DNA of 64,000 nt from Microbacterium arborescens (GTDB taxonomy: Bacteria; Actinomycetota; Actinomycetes; Actinomycetales; Microbacteriaceae), in NCBI RefSeq assembly GCF_030369635.1, contig NZ_CP128474.1, positions 3,162,001 to 3,226,000 of the forward strand, written 5' to 3'. Below, piece by piece: positions 57,587-64,000 of this stretch (positions within the stretch are counted from its first letter, which is position 1; each line of letters starts with the position of its first letter). The position numbers and the translations under genes are program-made. The notes below the pieces were generated by a model. The model did no database searches. It saw only the letters and a program-made list of their open reading frames with translations, and had not been told where the DNA came from.

Positions 57587-59634
57587 ACATCCTGAGAAGG
57601 TCGCTGGTGCCGATGGGGGTCGTCGGCATCATCATGCTGCTGATCGTGCCGGTGCCTCCGCCGATCCTCGACGTCCTCATCATCACGAACATCCTGTTCG
57701 CGCTGCTCATCCTGCTAACCGCCATGTTCGTGAAGCGGCCGCTCGATTTCGCGGTCTTCCCCTCTTTGCTGCTGGTGGCGACGCTGTTCCGGCTCGGGCT
57801 GAACGTCGCGTCGACGAAGCTCGTGCTGGGAGAGGCGCACGCGGGGCAGGTCATCGACGCGTTCGCCGCGATCGCCGTGGGCGGATCGCTCGTCATCGGC
57901 ATCGTGGTGTTCCTGATCCTCATCGTCATCCAGTTCGTCGTCGTGACGAAGGGCGCCGAGCGCGTCGCCGAGGTCGGCGCCCGGTTCACCCTCGACGCCA
58001 TGCCGGGCAAGCAGATGGCGATCGACGCCGACCTCAACGCCGGCCTCATCAGCGACACCGAAGCTCGGCGCAGGCGCGCAGAGATCGCCGCCGAGGCCGA
58101 CTTCTACGGCGCGATGGACGGTGCCTCGAAGTTCGTCAAGGGCGACGCGATCGCCGGTCTCGTCATCATCATCATCAATCTCGTCGGCGGCGTCGCGATC
58201 GGCATGCTCTCGAAGGGCATGGAGCCGGGCGAAGCCCTCAACACATACGCTCTGCTCACGATCGGCGATGGCCTCGTCACGCAGATCCCCGCACTGCTCA
58301 TGGCGGTCGCGACGGGCATGATCGTCACGCGCTCGGGGGCGGAGTCCGACATGGGCTCGGCCGCGGCGGCGCAGCTGACGCAGTCGCGCAACGCGCTGTC
58401 GATCGCCGGCGGCGCGGCGATCGTGATGTCGTTCATCCCCGGAATGCCGATGCTGCCGTTCCTCGTCATCGGCGCCACCCTGCTGCTCATCGCGCAGCGG
58501 GTCGGGCGTCGCGAGCAGACTCAGGCGGCCGAGGACGCCCCCGCCGTCGACCCGCGCGGCGCCGTCGACACCCCCGAGGAACTGGCCGAGCGGATGCGGG
58601 TGCACGCGCTCGAGATCCTGCTGGCGCCCGACATCGTCGATCTCGTCACCGGGGGCCCCGACGACCTGCTCGGGCGCGTGCGCTCGCTGCGACGCAAGAC
58701 CGCGCTCGAGCTCGGGCTCATCGTTCCGCCCGTGCGCACCCGCGACAGCATCGAACTGCCGCCGTCGACCTACGTCATCCGGGTCGCCGGGATCGAGGCG
58801 GGTCGCGGCGTCGCGCCTCGGGCCTCGCTCCTCGCCCTCGGCTCGGGGCTCGAGACCCTGCCCGGCCGGTCGTCGCCCGACCCGGTCTTCGGGATCGACG
58901 GCAAGTGGGTGCCCCTCGAGATGCGGCACAGCGCCGAGCTCGCGGGCGCGACGGTCGTCGACCGCGCGAGCGTCATCATCACGCACCTCTCGTCCGTCAT
59001 CCAGGCCCACGCCGCCCGACTGCTCAGCCGCGAAGACGTCCGTCAGCTCACCGAGACGCTGCGTCAGTCCAGCCCCGCGGCCGTCGAAGAGCTCACGCCG
59101 GCGCTGCTGTCGCTCGCCGAGGTGCAGCGCGTGCTGCAGGGCCTTCTCGCCGAGCGCATCCCGATCAACGACCTGACCCGGATCTACGAGGCACTCGCGC
59201 TGCGCGCCAAGACGACGACGGACCCCGACGCCCTGATCGAGACCGCGCGCCTCGCCCTCGGTCCCGCCGTTGCGACGCGGTTCGCCGAGCAGGGGCGGCT
59301 GCGCATCGTCATGATCGACCCGCTGCTCGAGCAGTCGATGCTCGAGGCCATGCGGCCGAGCGAGGACGGCCCGCACATCGCGCTCGACCCGCATCGGCTC
59401 GAGGCGGTCGTGGCCTCGACACGCGCCGCTCTGGAGGCGGCCGGCCCGGGGCCGGAGCCTGTGCTCGTGTGCGCCCCGTCGCTGCGTTCCGCCGTCCGGC
59501 GCCTCATCTCGTCGCAGACGGACGGTCTGCCTGTGCTGTCGTACACCGAGGCGACGGCGGGTGGCCTGGCGATCGACACCGTGGGCGTGGTCCGAGACAC
59601 CGTCGGCGACGCGCAGGCCATCACGACCGCATGA
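57583..59634 (+). CDS. flhA: Flagellar export gate protein FlhA
   Basis: 683 residues, usual length. About eight membrane helices occupy residues 1-310, including the FHIPEP-family segment FAVFPSLLLVATLFRLGLNVASTKLVL and, between helices, RFTLDAMPGKQMAIDADLNAG. The cytoplasmic domain (about 340-683) binds chaperone-substrate complexes and ends with LVCAPSLRSAVRRLI and VLSYTEA. It closes the fliM-flhA operon; csrA follows after 54 bases with its own start signal. Confidence 0.96.
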   Translation: MNILRRSLVPMGVVGIIMLLIVPVPPPILDVLIITNILFALLILLTAMFVKRPLDFAVFPSLLLVATLFRLGLNVASTKLVLGEAHAGQVIDAFAAIAVGGSLVIGIVVFLILIVIQFVVVTKGAERVAEVGARFTLDAMPGKQMAIDADLNAGLISDTEARRRRAEIAAEADFYGAMDGASKFVKGDAIAGLVIIIINLVGGVAIGMLSKGMEPGEALNTYALLTIGDGLVTQIPALLMAVATGMIVTRSGAESDMGSAAAAQLTQSRNALSIAGGAAIVMSFIPGMPMLPFLVIGATLLLIAQRVGRREQTQAAEDAPAVDPRGAVDTPEELAERMRVHALEILLAPDIVDLVTGGPDDLLGRVRSLRRKTALELGLIVPPVRTRDSIELPPSTYVIRVAGIEAGRGVAPRASLLALGSGLETLPGRSSPDPVFGIDGKWVPLEMRHSAELAGATVVDRASVIITHLSSVIQAHAARLLSREDVRQLTETLRQSSPAAVEELTPALLSLAEVQRVLQGLLAERIPINDLTRIYEALALRAKTTTDPDALIETARLALGPAVATRFAEQGRLRIVMIDPLLEQSMLEAMRPSEDGPHIALDPHRLEAVVASTRAALEAAGPGPEPVLVCAPSLRSAVRRLISSQTDGLPVLSYTEATAGGLAIDTVGVVRDTVGDAQAITTA

Positions 59635-59676
59635 GACTCGCGTCGGCCGCGGAGCGCGCGCAGCGCGTACGGAAAG

Positions 59677-59682
59677 TAGGGT
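59677..59682 (+). promoter_or_regulatory. -10 element (TAGGGT) for a leaderless csrA transcript
   Basis: TAGGGT is followed by GATCGA and then the csrA GTG at 59689, the same six-base spacing as other leaderless candidates in the window. No ribosome-binding site is present. Confidence 0.45.
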
Positions 59683-59688
59683 GATCGA

Positions 59689-59943
59689 GTGCTGGTGTTG
59701 ACGAGACGAGTCGGTGAGAAGGTGCTCATCGGCGACGACATCGAGCTCACGGTGCTCGAGGTCAAGGGCGACAGCATCCGGCTCGGCATCGAAGCCCCGC
59801 GGTCGACCCGTATCCAGCGCGCCGAGATCGTCGCTGCCGTCGAGACCGAGAACGTCTCGGCCGCCCGCTCGTCCGCGGACGAGCAGCAGGCCCTCCTGAA
59901 CGCACTCGTCCGCCGCCAGGGCGCGGCCCCGACGGCGGACTGA
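59689..59943 (+). CDS. csrA: Carbon storage regulator CsrA
   Basis: 84 residues. The N-terminal 55 residues are the full CsrA RNA-binding fold (LVLTRRVGEKVLIGDDIELTVLEVKGDSIRLGIEAP) with the Arg-rich edge strand (STRIQRAEIV). A 25-residue helical tail follows. It binds GGA-containing hairpins as a dimer and blocks ribosome access. With FliW in the same island and a flagellin leader carrying GGA hairpins, it most likely represses flagellin translation. The GTG start has no ribosome-binding site. It is the last gene before the island junction with znuA. Confidence 0.95.
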   Translation: MLVLTRRVGEKVLIGDDIELTVLEVKGDSIRLGIEAPRSTRIQRAEIVAAVETENVSAARSSADEQQALLNALVRRQGAAPTAD

Positions 59944-59962
59944 GAGAGCTTCGGGCGGCGGG

Positions 59963-60985
59963 TCAGCCCGCGAGCGCCCCGGAGATCTCGTCGATGTTCT
60001 GCTGCATCCAGCCCACGTAGTCGACGCCGTCGGGCATGAGCTCGGTGAACTCCAGCACGGGGATGTTCAGCTCGCCGGCGAGCTTGGTGATCTCCGTCGT
60101 CTCGGCGCCGCCCGTCTGGGCGTTCACGATCACGATCCGCACGTCGCCAGAGCGCAGGATCTGCTGCGCCTCGAGGAGCGTCGCGGGAGGCACGTCCTGC
60201 CCCTCCTCGACGGCCTCGCTGAACGCGGCCGGAGTCGCGTTGTCGAGGCCCGCCGCGGCGGCCAGGTACAGCGGCACCGGCTCCGTCACGAAGATCTTCT
60301 CGCCCTGATGAGCCGCCGAGATGGTGTCGAGCGACGTCTCGAGACCGTCGATCCGCTCGATGAGCGCCTGGGCGTTCGCCTCGAAGGTGTCGGCGTTCGC
60401 CGCGTCGAGCTCGCCGAGCTCGTGCGCGATGTCTTCGACGAGGTGGGCGATCGTGTGCGGGTCGTACCAGACATGCTCGTTGAAGCCCTCGATGTGGTCG
60501 TGACCTTCGTGGTCGTGACCGTGGTCGTGGTCGTCGGACGCGTGGTCGTCGGCCGAGTGCTCGTCGGACGCGTGCTCGTCGGCGTGGTCCCCGTGCCCCT
60601 CGGCCCCGGGGAAGTCGTGCGAGAACTCGACCGCCGTGAGCACCGGAGCGGTGCTGCCGCTCGACTCGACGAGCCCGTCGAGGAACGAGTCGTAGCCCCC
60701 GCCGTTCTCGATGACGAGGTCGGCCTGCGACACCGTCAGCTGGTCGCGCGCCGACGCTTCGTACGAGTGCGGGTCCTGCGCGAGCGAGGTCACGATCGAG
60801 GTCACCTCGACGGCGTCGCCGCCCACCTCGGCAGCCAGCGAGCCGTACACGTTCGTCGAGGCGACGACGCTGATCTTTCCGTCGTCCGAGCCGCTCGCGG
60901 CCGGCGAGGAGGTACCGGCGCAGCCGGCGAGTGCGAGGGATGCCGCGGCCACGAGCACGGCTGCGGGGAGGAGTCGACGGGTCAT
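59963..60985 (-). CDS. znuA: Zinc ABC transporter binding lipoprotein ZnuA
   Basis: 340 residues. A lipoprotein signal ends in LAGC with Cys22. The cluster A-I metal-binding fold follows with DPHSYEASARDQ (first His ligand), a long His/Asp-rich loop (about 128-165; repeated HADEH and DHDHGHDHEGH patterns) typical of zinc receptors, then HVWYDPHTI and the C-terminal lobe FTEPVPLYLAAAAGL-like and VIVNAQTG segments. It captures zinc for ZnuB-ZnuC, whose genes lie 28 kb away in the same orientation. A Zur-box-like site precedes it. Its stop lies in the 9-bp island junction repeat. Confidence 0.94.
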   Translation of the reverse strand: MTRRLLPAAVLVAAASLALAGCAGTSSPAASGSDDGKISVVASTNVYGSLAAEVGGDAVEVTSIVTSLAQDPHSYEASARDQLTVSQADLVIENGGGYDSFLDGLVESSGSTAPVLTAVEFSHDFPGAEGHGDHADEHASDEHSADDHASDDHDHGHDHEGHDHIEGFNEHVWYDPHTIAHLVEDIAHELGELDAANADTFEANAQALIERIDGLETSLDTISAAHQGEKIFVTEPVPLYLAAAAGLDNATPAAFSEAVEEGQDVPPATLLEAQQILRSGDVRIVIVNAQTGGAETTEITKLAGELNIPVLEFTELMPDGVDYVGWMQQNIDEISGALAG

Positions 60986-60992
60986 ACCCTCG

Positions 60993-61019
60993 ATTGTACG
61001 TTACTGATAATCGTTCTCT
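60993..61019 (-). promoter_or_regulatory. znuA promoter with Zur-box-like site
   Basis: TACAAT (60998-60993 on the minus strand) is a good -10 seven bases before the ATG. Upstream, AGAGAACGATTATCA (61019-61005) fits a TGANAANGATTNTCA-type Zur box apart from its first base. Binding of Zur there would cover the -35 region. Confidence 0.65.
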
Positions 61020-61038
61020 TGACCGCAGGAGCCCGACA

Positions 61039-61779
61039 TCAGCGGATTCCCACGTAGAAGCGCGACTCGTCGCTCCGGTGGAGCGCCAGATATCGCTCGA
61101 AGGGCCGCCCGTCGGCATCCCACGCGATCGACTCGATCGAGAGCACGGGCTGGCCCGGCGCCAGCTCGAGGAGCTCGGCGTCGGGCGGCTCGGGGACGAC
61201 AGCACTGAGCCAGCGGTCGGCTCCGCTGGGCTGCACCCCGAAGTTGCGCCGGAGGTGCTCGTACAGCGAACGGTTCTCGAGGTTGGCACGGGCAAGGGTG
61301 GGAAAGCGGTCGTGCGGCAGCACCGTGTCGACCAGCAGCCAGGGCGTCTCGTCGACACGCCGCAGACGACGCAGCCGCACCACGGAAGCACCCACGGGGA
61401 TGCGCAGCGCCTCGGCGTCGGCGGCATCCGCGGTCCCGACCGCGAAGTCGAGCACGCGGGTCGTGACCACCCGCCCCGTTCCGGCGAGATCGTCCGACGA
61501 GCCCGCCATCGAACCGACGAAGCGGAGGTCGGGTCGCGCCGGCGAGACGAATGAGCCACGGGCCCGCACCTTGTAGATCAGCCCGGCGCGCACCATGTCG
61601 GCCAGCGCCTCTCGGACGACGGTGCGCGAGACCCCGAAACGATCGATGAGCTCCGACTCGGAGGGCAGCGCCTGGTCGGGCCGCAGGCGCCCCGACTCGA
61701 TCTCGCCACGCAAGGCGAGCGACAGCTGCTGCCACAGCGGGAGATCGGACGAGCGGTCGAGCGTCGTCGCTGCGGTCAT
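61039..61779 (-). CDS. GntR-family transcriptional regulator with UTRA domain
   Basis: 246 residues. The winged helix (PLWQQLSLALRGEIESGRLRP ... LPSESELIDRFGVSRTVVREALADMVRAGLIYKVRARGSFV) occupies about 14-80 and a UTRA effector domain about 95-240. It is the HutC subgroup, which senses sugars or their phosphates and represses neighbouring transport genes. It is divergent from the sugar ABC operon. A palindromic operator lies in the shared spacer next to the operon promoter. The ATG has GAGGAGG eight bases upstream. The effector is unknown. Confidence 0.92.
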   Translation of the reverse strand: MTAATTLDRSSDLPLWQQLSLALRGEIESGRLRPDQALPSESELIDRFGVSRTVVREALADMVRAGLIYKVRARGSFVSPARPDLRFVGSMAGSSDDLAGTGRVVTTRVLDFAVGTADAADAEALRIPVGASVVRLRRLRRVDETPWLLVDTVLPHDRFPTLARANLENRSLYEHLRRNFGVQPSGADRWLSAVVPEPPDAELLELAPGQPVLSIESIAWDADGRPFERYLALHRSDESRFYVGIR

Positions 61780-61827
61780 GGGAGCCTCCTCGATCGGGCC
61801 GTCACGGCGAGCGTATCCGGCGCCGTG

Positions 61828-61886
61828 TTGACACCCGGCGGCCCGCTCCCTATCTTAGTCATCACCAACTTGTCATGACAGGTTGG
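61828..61886 (+). promoter_or_regulatory. Promoter and GntR-type operator of the sugar ABC operon
   Basis: TTGACA (61828-61833), 17 bases, TATCTT (61851-61856): one of the best housekeeping promoters in the window. Just downstream a 22-bp near-perfect palindrome (61865-61886; CCAAC arm, centre TGTCATGACA, GTTGG arm) sits at the expected transcription start, ideal for repression by the adjacent GntR protein. Confidence 0.7.
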
Positions 61887-61962
61887 TTGTTACGAGTTAG
61901 GCAGCCCGCACGCCCTCGTGACATCGGCACCTCGCAACGATGCGACACCAGGAGGCACAACG

Positions 61963-63042
61963 ATGACGTTCCCGACCACCCGCCGCATGCTCGCCGCAGC
62001 GGCCGCGACAGCGATCTCCGCTCTCGTCCTCGCGGGCTGCGCCGGCAGCCCGACCGACACCACCGCCGGCGGTGAACCCCAGGGCCTGAAGGTGGCCCTG
62101 TCGAACGGGTTCGTCAACGGCTGGCGCCTGACCCTCATCGACAAGTTCGAGACGGAGGCCGCGAAGCTCAAGGAGAGCGGCGTCGTCTCCGACTACAGCG
62201 TCGTCAATGCCCCGGGCGAGAACAGCGCGACCGAGCAGGCGTCCCAGATTCGCAGCCTCATGCTTCAGAACCCCGACGTGCTCATGGTCATCCCGGCATC
62301 CTCGACCGCCCTCGTCCCCGTCATCGAGGAGGCGTGCGCCGCCGGCATCACCGTCGTGATCGTCGACGCCGACATGGACACCAGCTGCGGCGTCGTCGTG
62401 CGCAACGACTACGGGCAGTGGGGCGCCGACTCGCTCCAGCCCGCCCTCGACGCCATCGACGGCAAGGGCGACATCATCCTCAACCGGGGCGTCATCGGCT
62501 CGCAGCCCGACGAGGCGTTCTACGCCCGCCAGCAGGAGATCCTCGCCGGCTACCCCGACGTGAAGGTCGCCGCCGAAGTGAACGGCTTCTGCGACGCCGC
62601 GACGGCGCAGAAGGAGATCGTCGCGATCCTCGGCTCGATGCCGACGATCGCCGCGGTTCCCGGATGCATCGGCGGCATGGGCGTCGTCCAGGCCTTCCAG
62701 TCGGCCGGGCGCGACATCCCGGTCGTCGTCTTCGACACCGACGGCAAGTCGCTGTCGTTCTGGAAGGAAAGCGGCATCGACAACGGGTCGTTCGCGGCGC
62801 TGACCGATCCCGGACAGATCGTCGCCGCCCTCTACGCCGCCATCGCCAAGCTGCGCGGCGACGAGGTGCCCGACGACGTGGTCCTCCCGCTCGTGCAGGT
62901 CACGCAGGAGAACCTCGACTACTGGGTCGAGACCCTCGGCACCGACGAGTACGCCGCCAACGCCTGGGACGAGGCGACCACCGACGCCGCCATCGCGGCT
63001 CTGCTGGCCGGCGACGACGTCGCCACGCCCGCACTGCCCTGA
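61963..63042 (+). CDS. Sugar ABC transporter binding lipoprotein (RbsB type)
   Basis: 359 residues. The lipoprotein signal ends in LAGC with Cys26. The mature part is a periplasmic-binding-protein type 1 fold: VALSNGFVNGWRLTLIDKFETEA at the start, IRSLMLQNPDVLMVIPASSTALVPVIEEA (typical of RbsB-like proteins), GIDNGSFAALTDPGQIVAALY near the end. It binds a sugar or similar polyol outside the membrane. ATG at 61963 has GGAGG seven bases upstream. The substrate is not readable from the sequence. Confidence 0.92.
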   Translation: MTFPTTRRMLAAAAATAISALVLAGCAGSPTDTTAGGEPQGLKVALSNGFVNGWRLTLIDKFETEAAKLKESGVVSDYSVVNAPGENSATEQASQIRSLMLQNPDVLMVIPASSTALVPVIEEACAAGITVVIVDADMDTSCGVVVRNDYGQWGADSLQPALDAIDGKGDIILNRGVIGSQPDEAFYARQQEILAGYPDVKVAAEVNGFCDAATAQKEIVAILGSMPTIAAVPGCIGGMGVVQAFQSAGRDIPVVVFDTDGKSLSFWKESGIDNGSFAALTDPGQIVAALYAAIAKLRGDEVPDDVVLPLVQVTQENLDYWVETLGTDEYAANAWDEATTDAAIAALLAGDDVATPALP

Positions 63043-63086
63043 CACCCGGTGATGCCGTGGCCGACCAGCTCGAACCAGGAGACCCG

Positions 63087-64000
63087 ATGACAACCCTGTC
63101 GCACACCCCCGCGACCGCACCCTCGGACGTGGCGCTCGTCACGGCCGAGGCCGTCGCCAAACGGTATGGAAACACGACGGCCCTGGCCGGGATCGACATC
63201 TCGGTGTCGGCCGGCGAGATCCTCGGCCTGGTCGGCCACAACGGCGCCGGCAAGAGCACCCTCATGCGGGTGCTCGCCGGGCGCGAGCAGCCCGAGGCCG
63301 GCAGCATCCGCTGGCAGACCGGCGCCGCGACCGCGAAGCCCGGCACCGAGCAGCCCGGTGTGCGGATGATCTACCAGGAGCTCGCCCTCTGCCCCGACCT
63401 CACGGTCGCCGAGAACATCGCGCTCTCGGATGCCGGCACCCGAGGTGCGGGCTGGAACCGCCGCGCCGAGCGGCGGGTGTCGCGCAAGCTCGACGAGGTC
63501 TTCCCCGGACACGGCGTCTCGGCGCTGCGCCGGGCCGGCGACCTCACGATGGCGCAGCGGCAGATGGTCGAGATCGCGCGCGCACTGTGCACGCCGTCGC
63601 TGTCGCTGCTCATCCTCGACGAGCCGACCGAATCGCTCAGCATCAACGCGACCCGCCAGCTCTACGACGCCCTCCGCGGCCTCGCGGCCGAGGGCGTCGG
63701 CATGGTCCTCATCTCCCACCGGATGCAGGAGGTGCTGGCCCATGCCGACCGGATCGCCGTCATGAAAGACGGACGCGTGGTCGACGTGGTCTCGGCGCGA
63801 GAGACCGACGAGGACGCACTGCTGGCGGCCATGGGCGGCGAGGTGCACGCCGACACCGCCACGGTGCGCCGGGTGAGCGCGGCGAGCGCTCGGCCCGAGA
63901 TCGACGCGACGGGCACCGTCGCCCGGATCGACGGAGGCGAGGTGCCGTTCTCGGTCTCACCGGGCGAGATCGTGGGCCTCGCCGGCCTCGCCGGCCACGG
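63087..64000 (+). CDS. Sugar ABC transporter ATPase, RbsA type (3' end outside window)
   Basis: The first 304 residues are in the window. The first ABC domain is complete: Walker A GHNGAGKSTLM (about 51-61), Q-loop MIYQELALCPDLTVAEN, the signature in the RbsA-type variant LTMAQRQMVEIARAL, Walker B LLILDEPTESLS and the H-loop LISHRMQEV. The second domain is starting (FSVSPGEIVGLAGLAGHG) when the window ends. RbsA-type ATPases carry two fused ABC domains. It follows the binding protein after 44 bases; permease genes are expected downstream. Confidence 0.93.
   Translation, partial: MTTLSHTPATAPSDVALVTAEAVAKRYGNTTALAGIDISVSAGEILGLVGHNGAGKSTLMRVLAGREQPEAGSIRWQTGAATAKPGTEQPGVRMIYQELALCPDLTVAENIALSDAGTRGAGWNRRAERRVSRKLDEVFPGHGVSALRRAGDLTMAQRQMVEIARALCTPSLSLLILDEPTESLSINATRQLYDALRGLAAEGVGMVLISHRMQEVLAHADRIAVMKDGRVVDVVSARETDEDALLAAMGGEVHADTATVRRVSAASARPEIDATGTVARIDGGEVPFSVSPGEIVGLAGLAGH

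Larger units (their letters stand above)
31611..59962. other. Flagellar gene island inserted between znuA and znuC
   Basis: Everything between the znuC start and the znuA stop is a single flagellar gene block of about 28.35 kb. The flanking genes are both on the minus strand in the usual znuA-znuC-znuB order. CGGGTCAGC stands at 31611-31619, touching the znuC start, and again at 59959-59967, covering the znuA stop. Fusing the flanks with one repeat copy gives a znuA stop followed 4 bases later by the znuC GTG. No transposase, integrase or terminal inverted repeat is visible, so the mechanism is open. Confidence 0.6.

Noticed and set aside
31620..59958. Terminal inverted repeats of a transposon at the island ends
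   Set aside because: Only a shared CCGCC could be found on inspection, too short to support.
59184..61559. Minus-strand open frame spanning flhA, csrA and znuA
   Set aside because: It is antisense to flhA and csrA and out of frame with znuA, all recognisable proteins; composition is that of a shadow frame.

Overview
This window is a 64 kb stretch of a very GC-rich actinobacterial chromosome, most likely Microbacterium or a close relative in Microbacteriaceae. That placement is inferred from the high GC, the many 4-base ATGA/GTGA gene overlaps, GTG and TTG starts, the rpmB-rpmG-rpsN cluster, a CopD-CtaG fusion, and an actinobacterial-type flagellar cluster with FliW and CsrA.

Layout. (1) 1-11,757, minus strand: one operon with an oligopeptide ABC transporter (lipoprotein, two permeases, two ATPases), two proline-directed peptidases, a GH127 beta-L-arabinofuranosidase and a DHDPS-family enzyme cut by the window edge. 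Together they suggest uptake and breakdown of arabinosylated, (hydroxy)proline-rich peptides such as plant extensins. (2) 11,984-25,290: mixed chromosomal genes. These are a beta-lactamase-fold lipoprotein that lacks its catalytic residues, a DUF2470 protein and a heme oxygenase with a DtxR/IdeR-like box between them, a Pif1/RecD-like helicase, a CopD-CtaG membrane protein, an HU protein, an esterase, ribosomal proteins L28, L33 and S14, and a large SF2 helicase with a membrane hairpin. (3) 25,438-31,610, minus strand: a zinc operon (znuC, znuB, a Zur-type Fur protein, a CECG-motif permease and a His-rich DUF1980 partner) that runs on into a membrane-anchored propeller-like protein and a 3-methyladenine DNA glycosylase. 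(4) 31,611-59,962: a compact flagellar gene island. (5) 59,963-61,019: znuA, with a Zur-box-like site. (6) 61,039-64,000: a GntR regulator divergent from a ribose-type sugar ABC operon that leaves the window.

The flagellar island carries flagellin, an ATP-grasp protein, flgN-flgK-flgL-fliW, fliA, fliD-fliS, flgB-flgC-fliE-fliF-fliG-fliH-fliI-fliJ-fliK-flgD-flgE, flbD-motA-motB, fliM-fliN-fliO-fliP-fliQ-fliR-flhB-flhA and csrA. I see no flgF/flgG, fliL, flgM, flhF/flhG or chemotaxis genes in it. Six places carry the same sigma-28 promoter pattern, xTAAC (once CTTAC)-N15-xCCGATAG or a one-base variant, in front of flagellin, flgN, fliD, flgB, flbD and fliM. The locally encoded FliA would therefore drive early as well as late genes. 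The flagellin leader has two adjacent hairpins with GGA in the loop plus a GGA in the ribosome-binding site. With csrA and fliW also in the island, this predicts a FliW-CsrA-flagellin feedback circuit.

The strongest structural observation is that the island sits exactly between znuA and znuC. Both are on the minus strand in the usual znuA-znuC-znuB order, and a 9-bp direct repeat (CGGGTCAGC) lies at each junction. Removing the island and one repeat copy joins the znuA stop to the znuC GTG with a 4-nt spacer. This looks like insertion of a whole flagellar cluster into a zinc-uptake operon, which left the Zur box with znuA only. No transposase, tRNA, rRNA or CRISPR array was recognised in the window.
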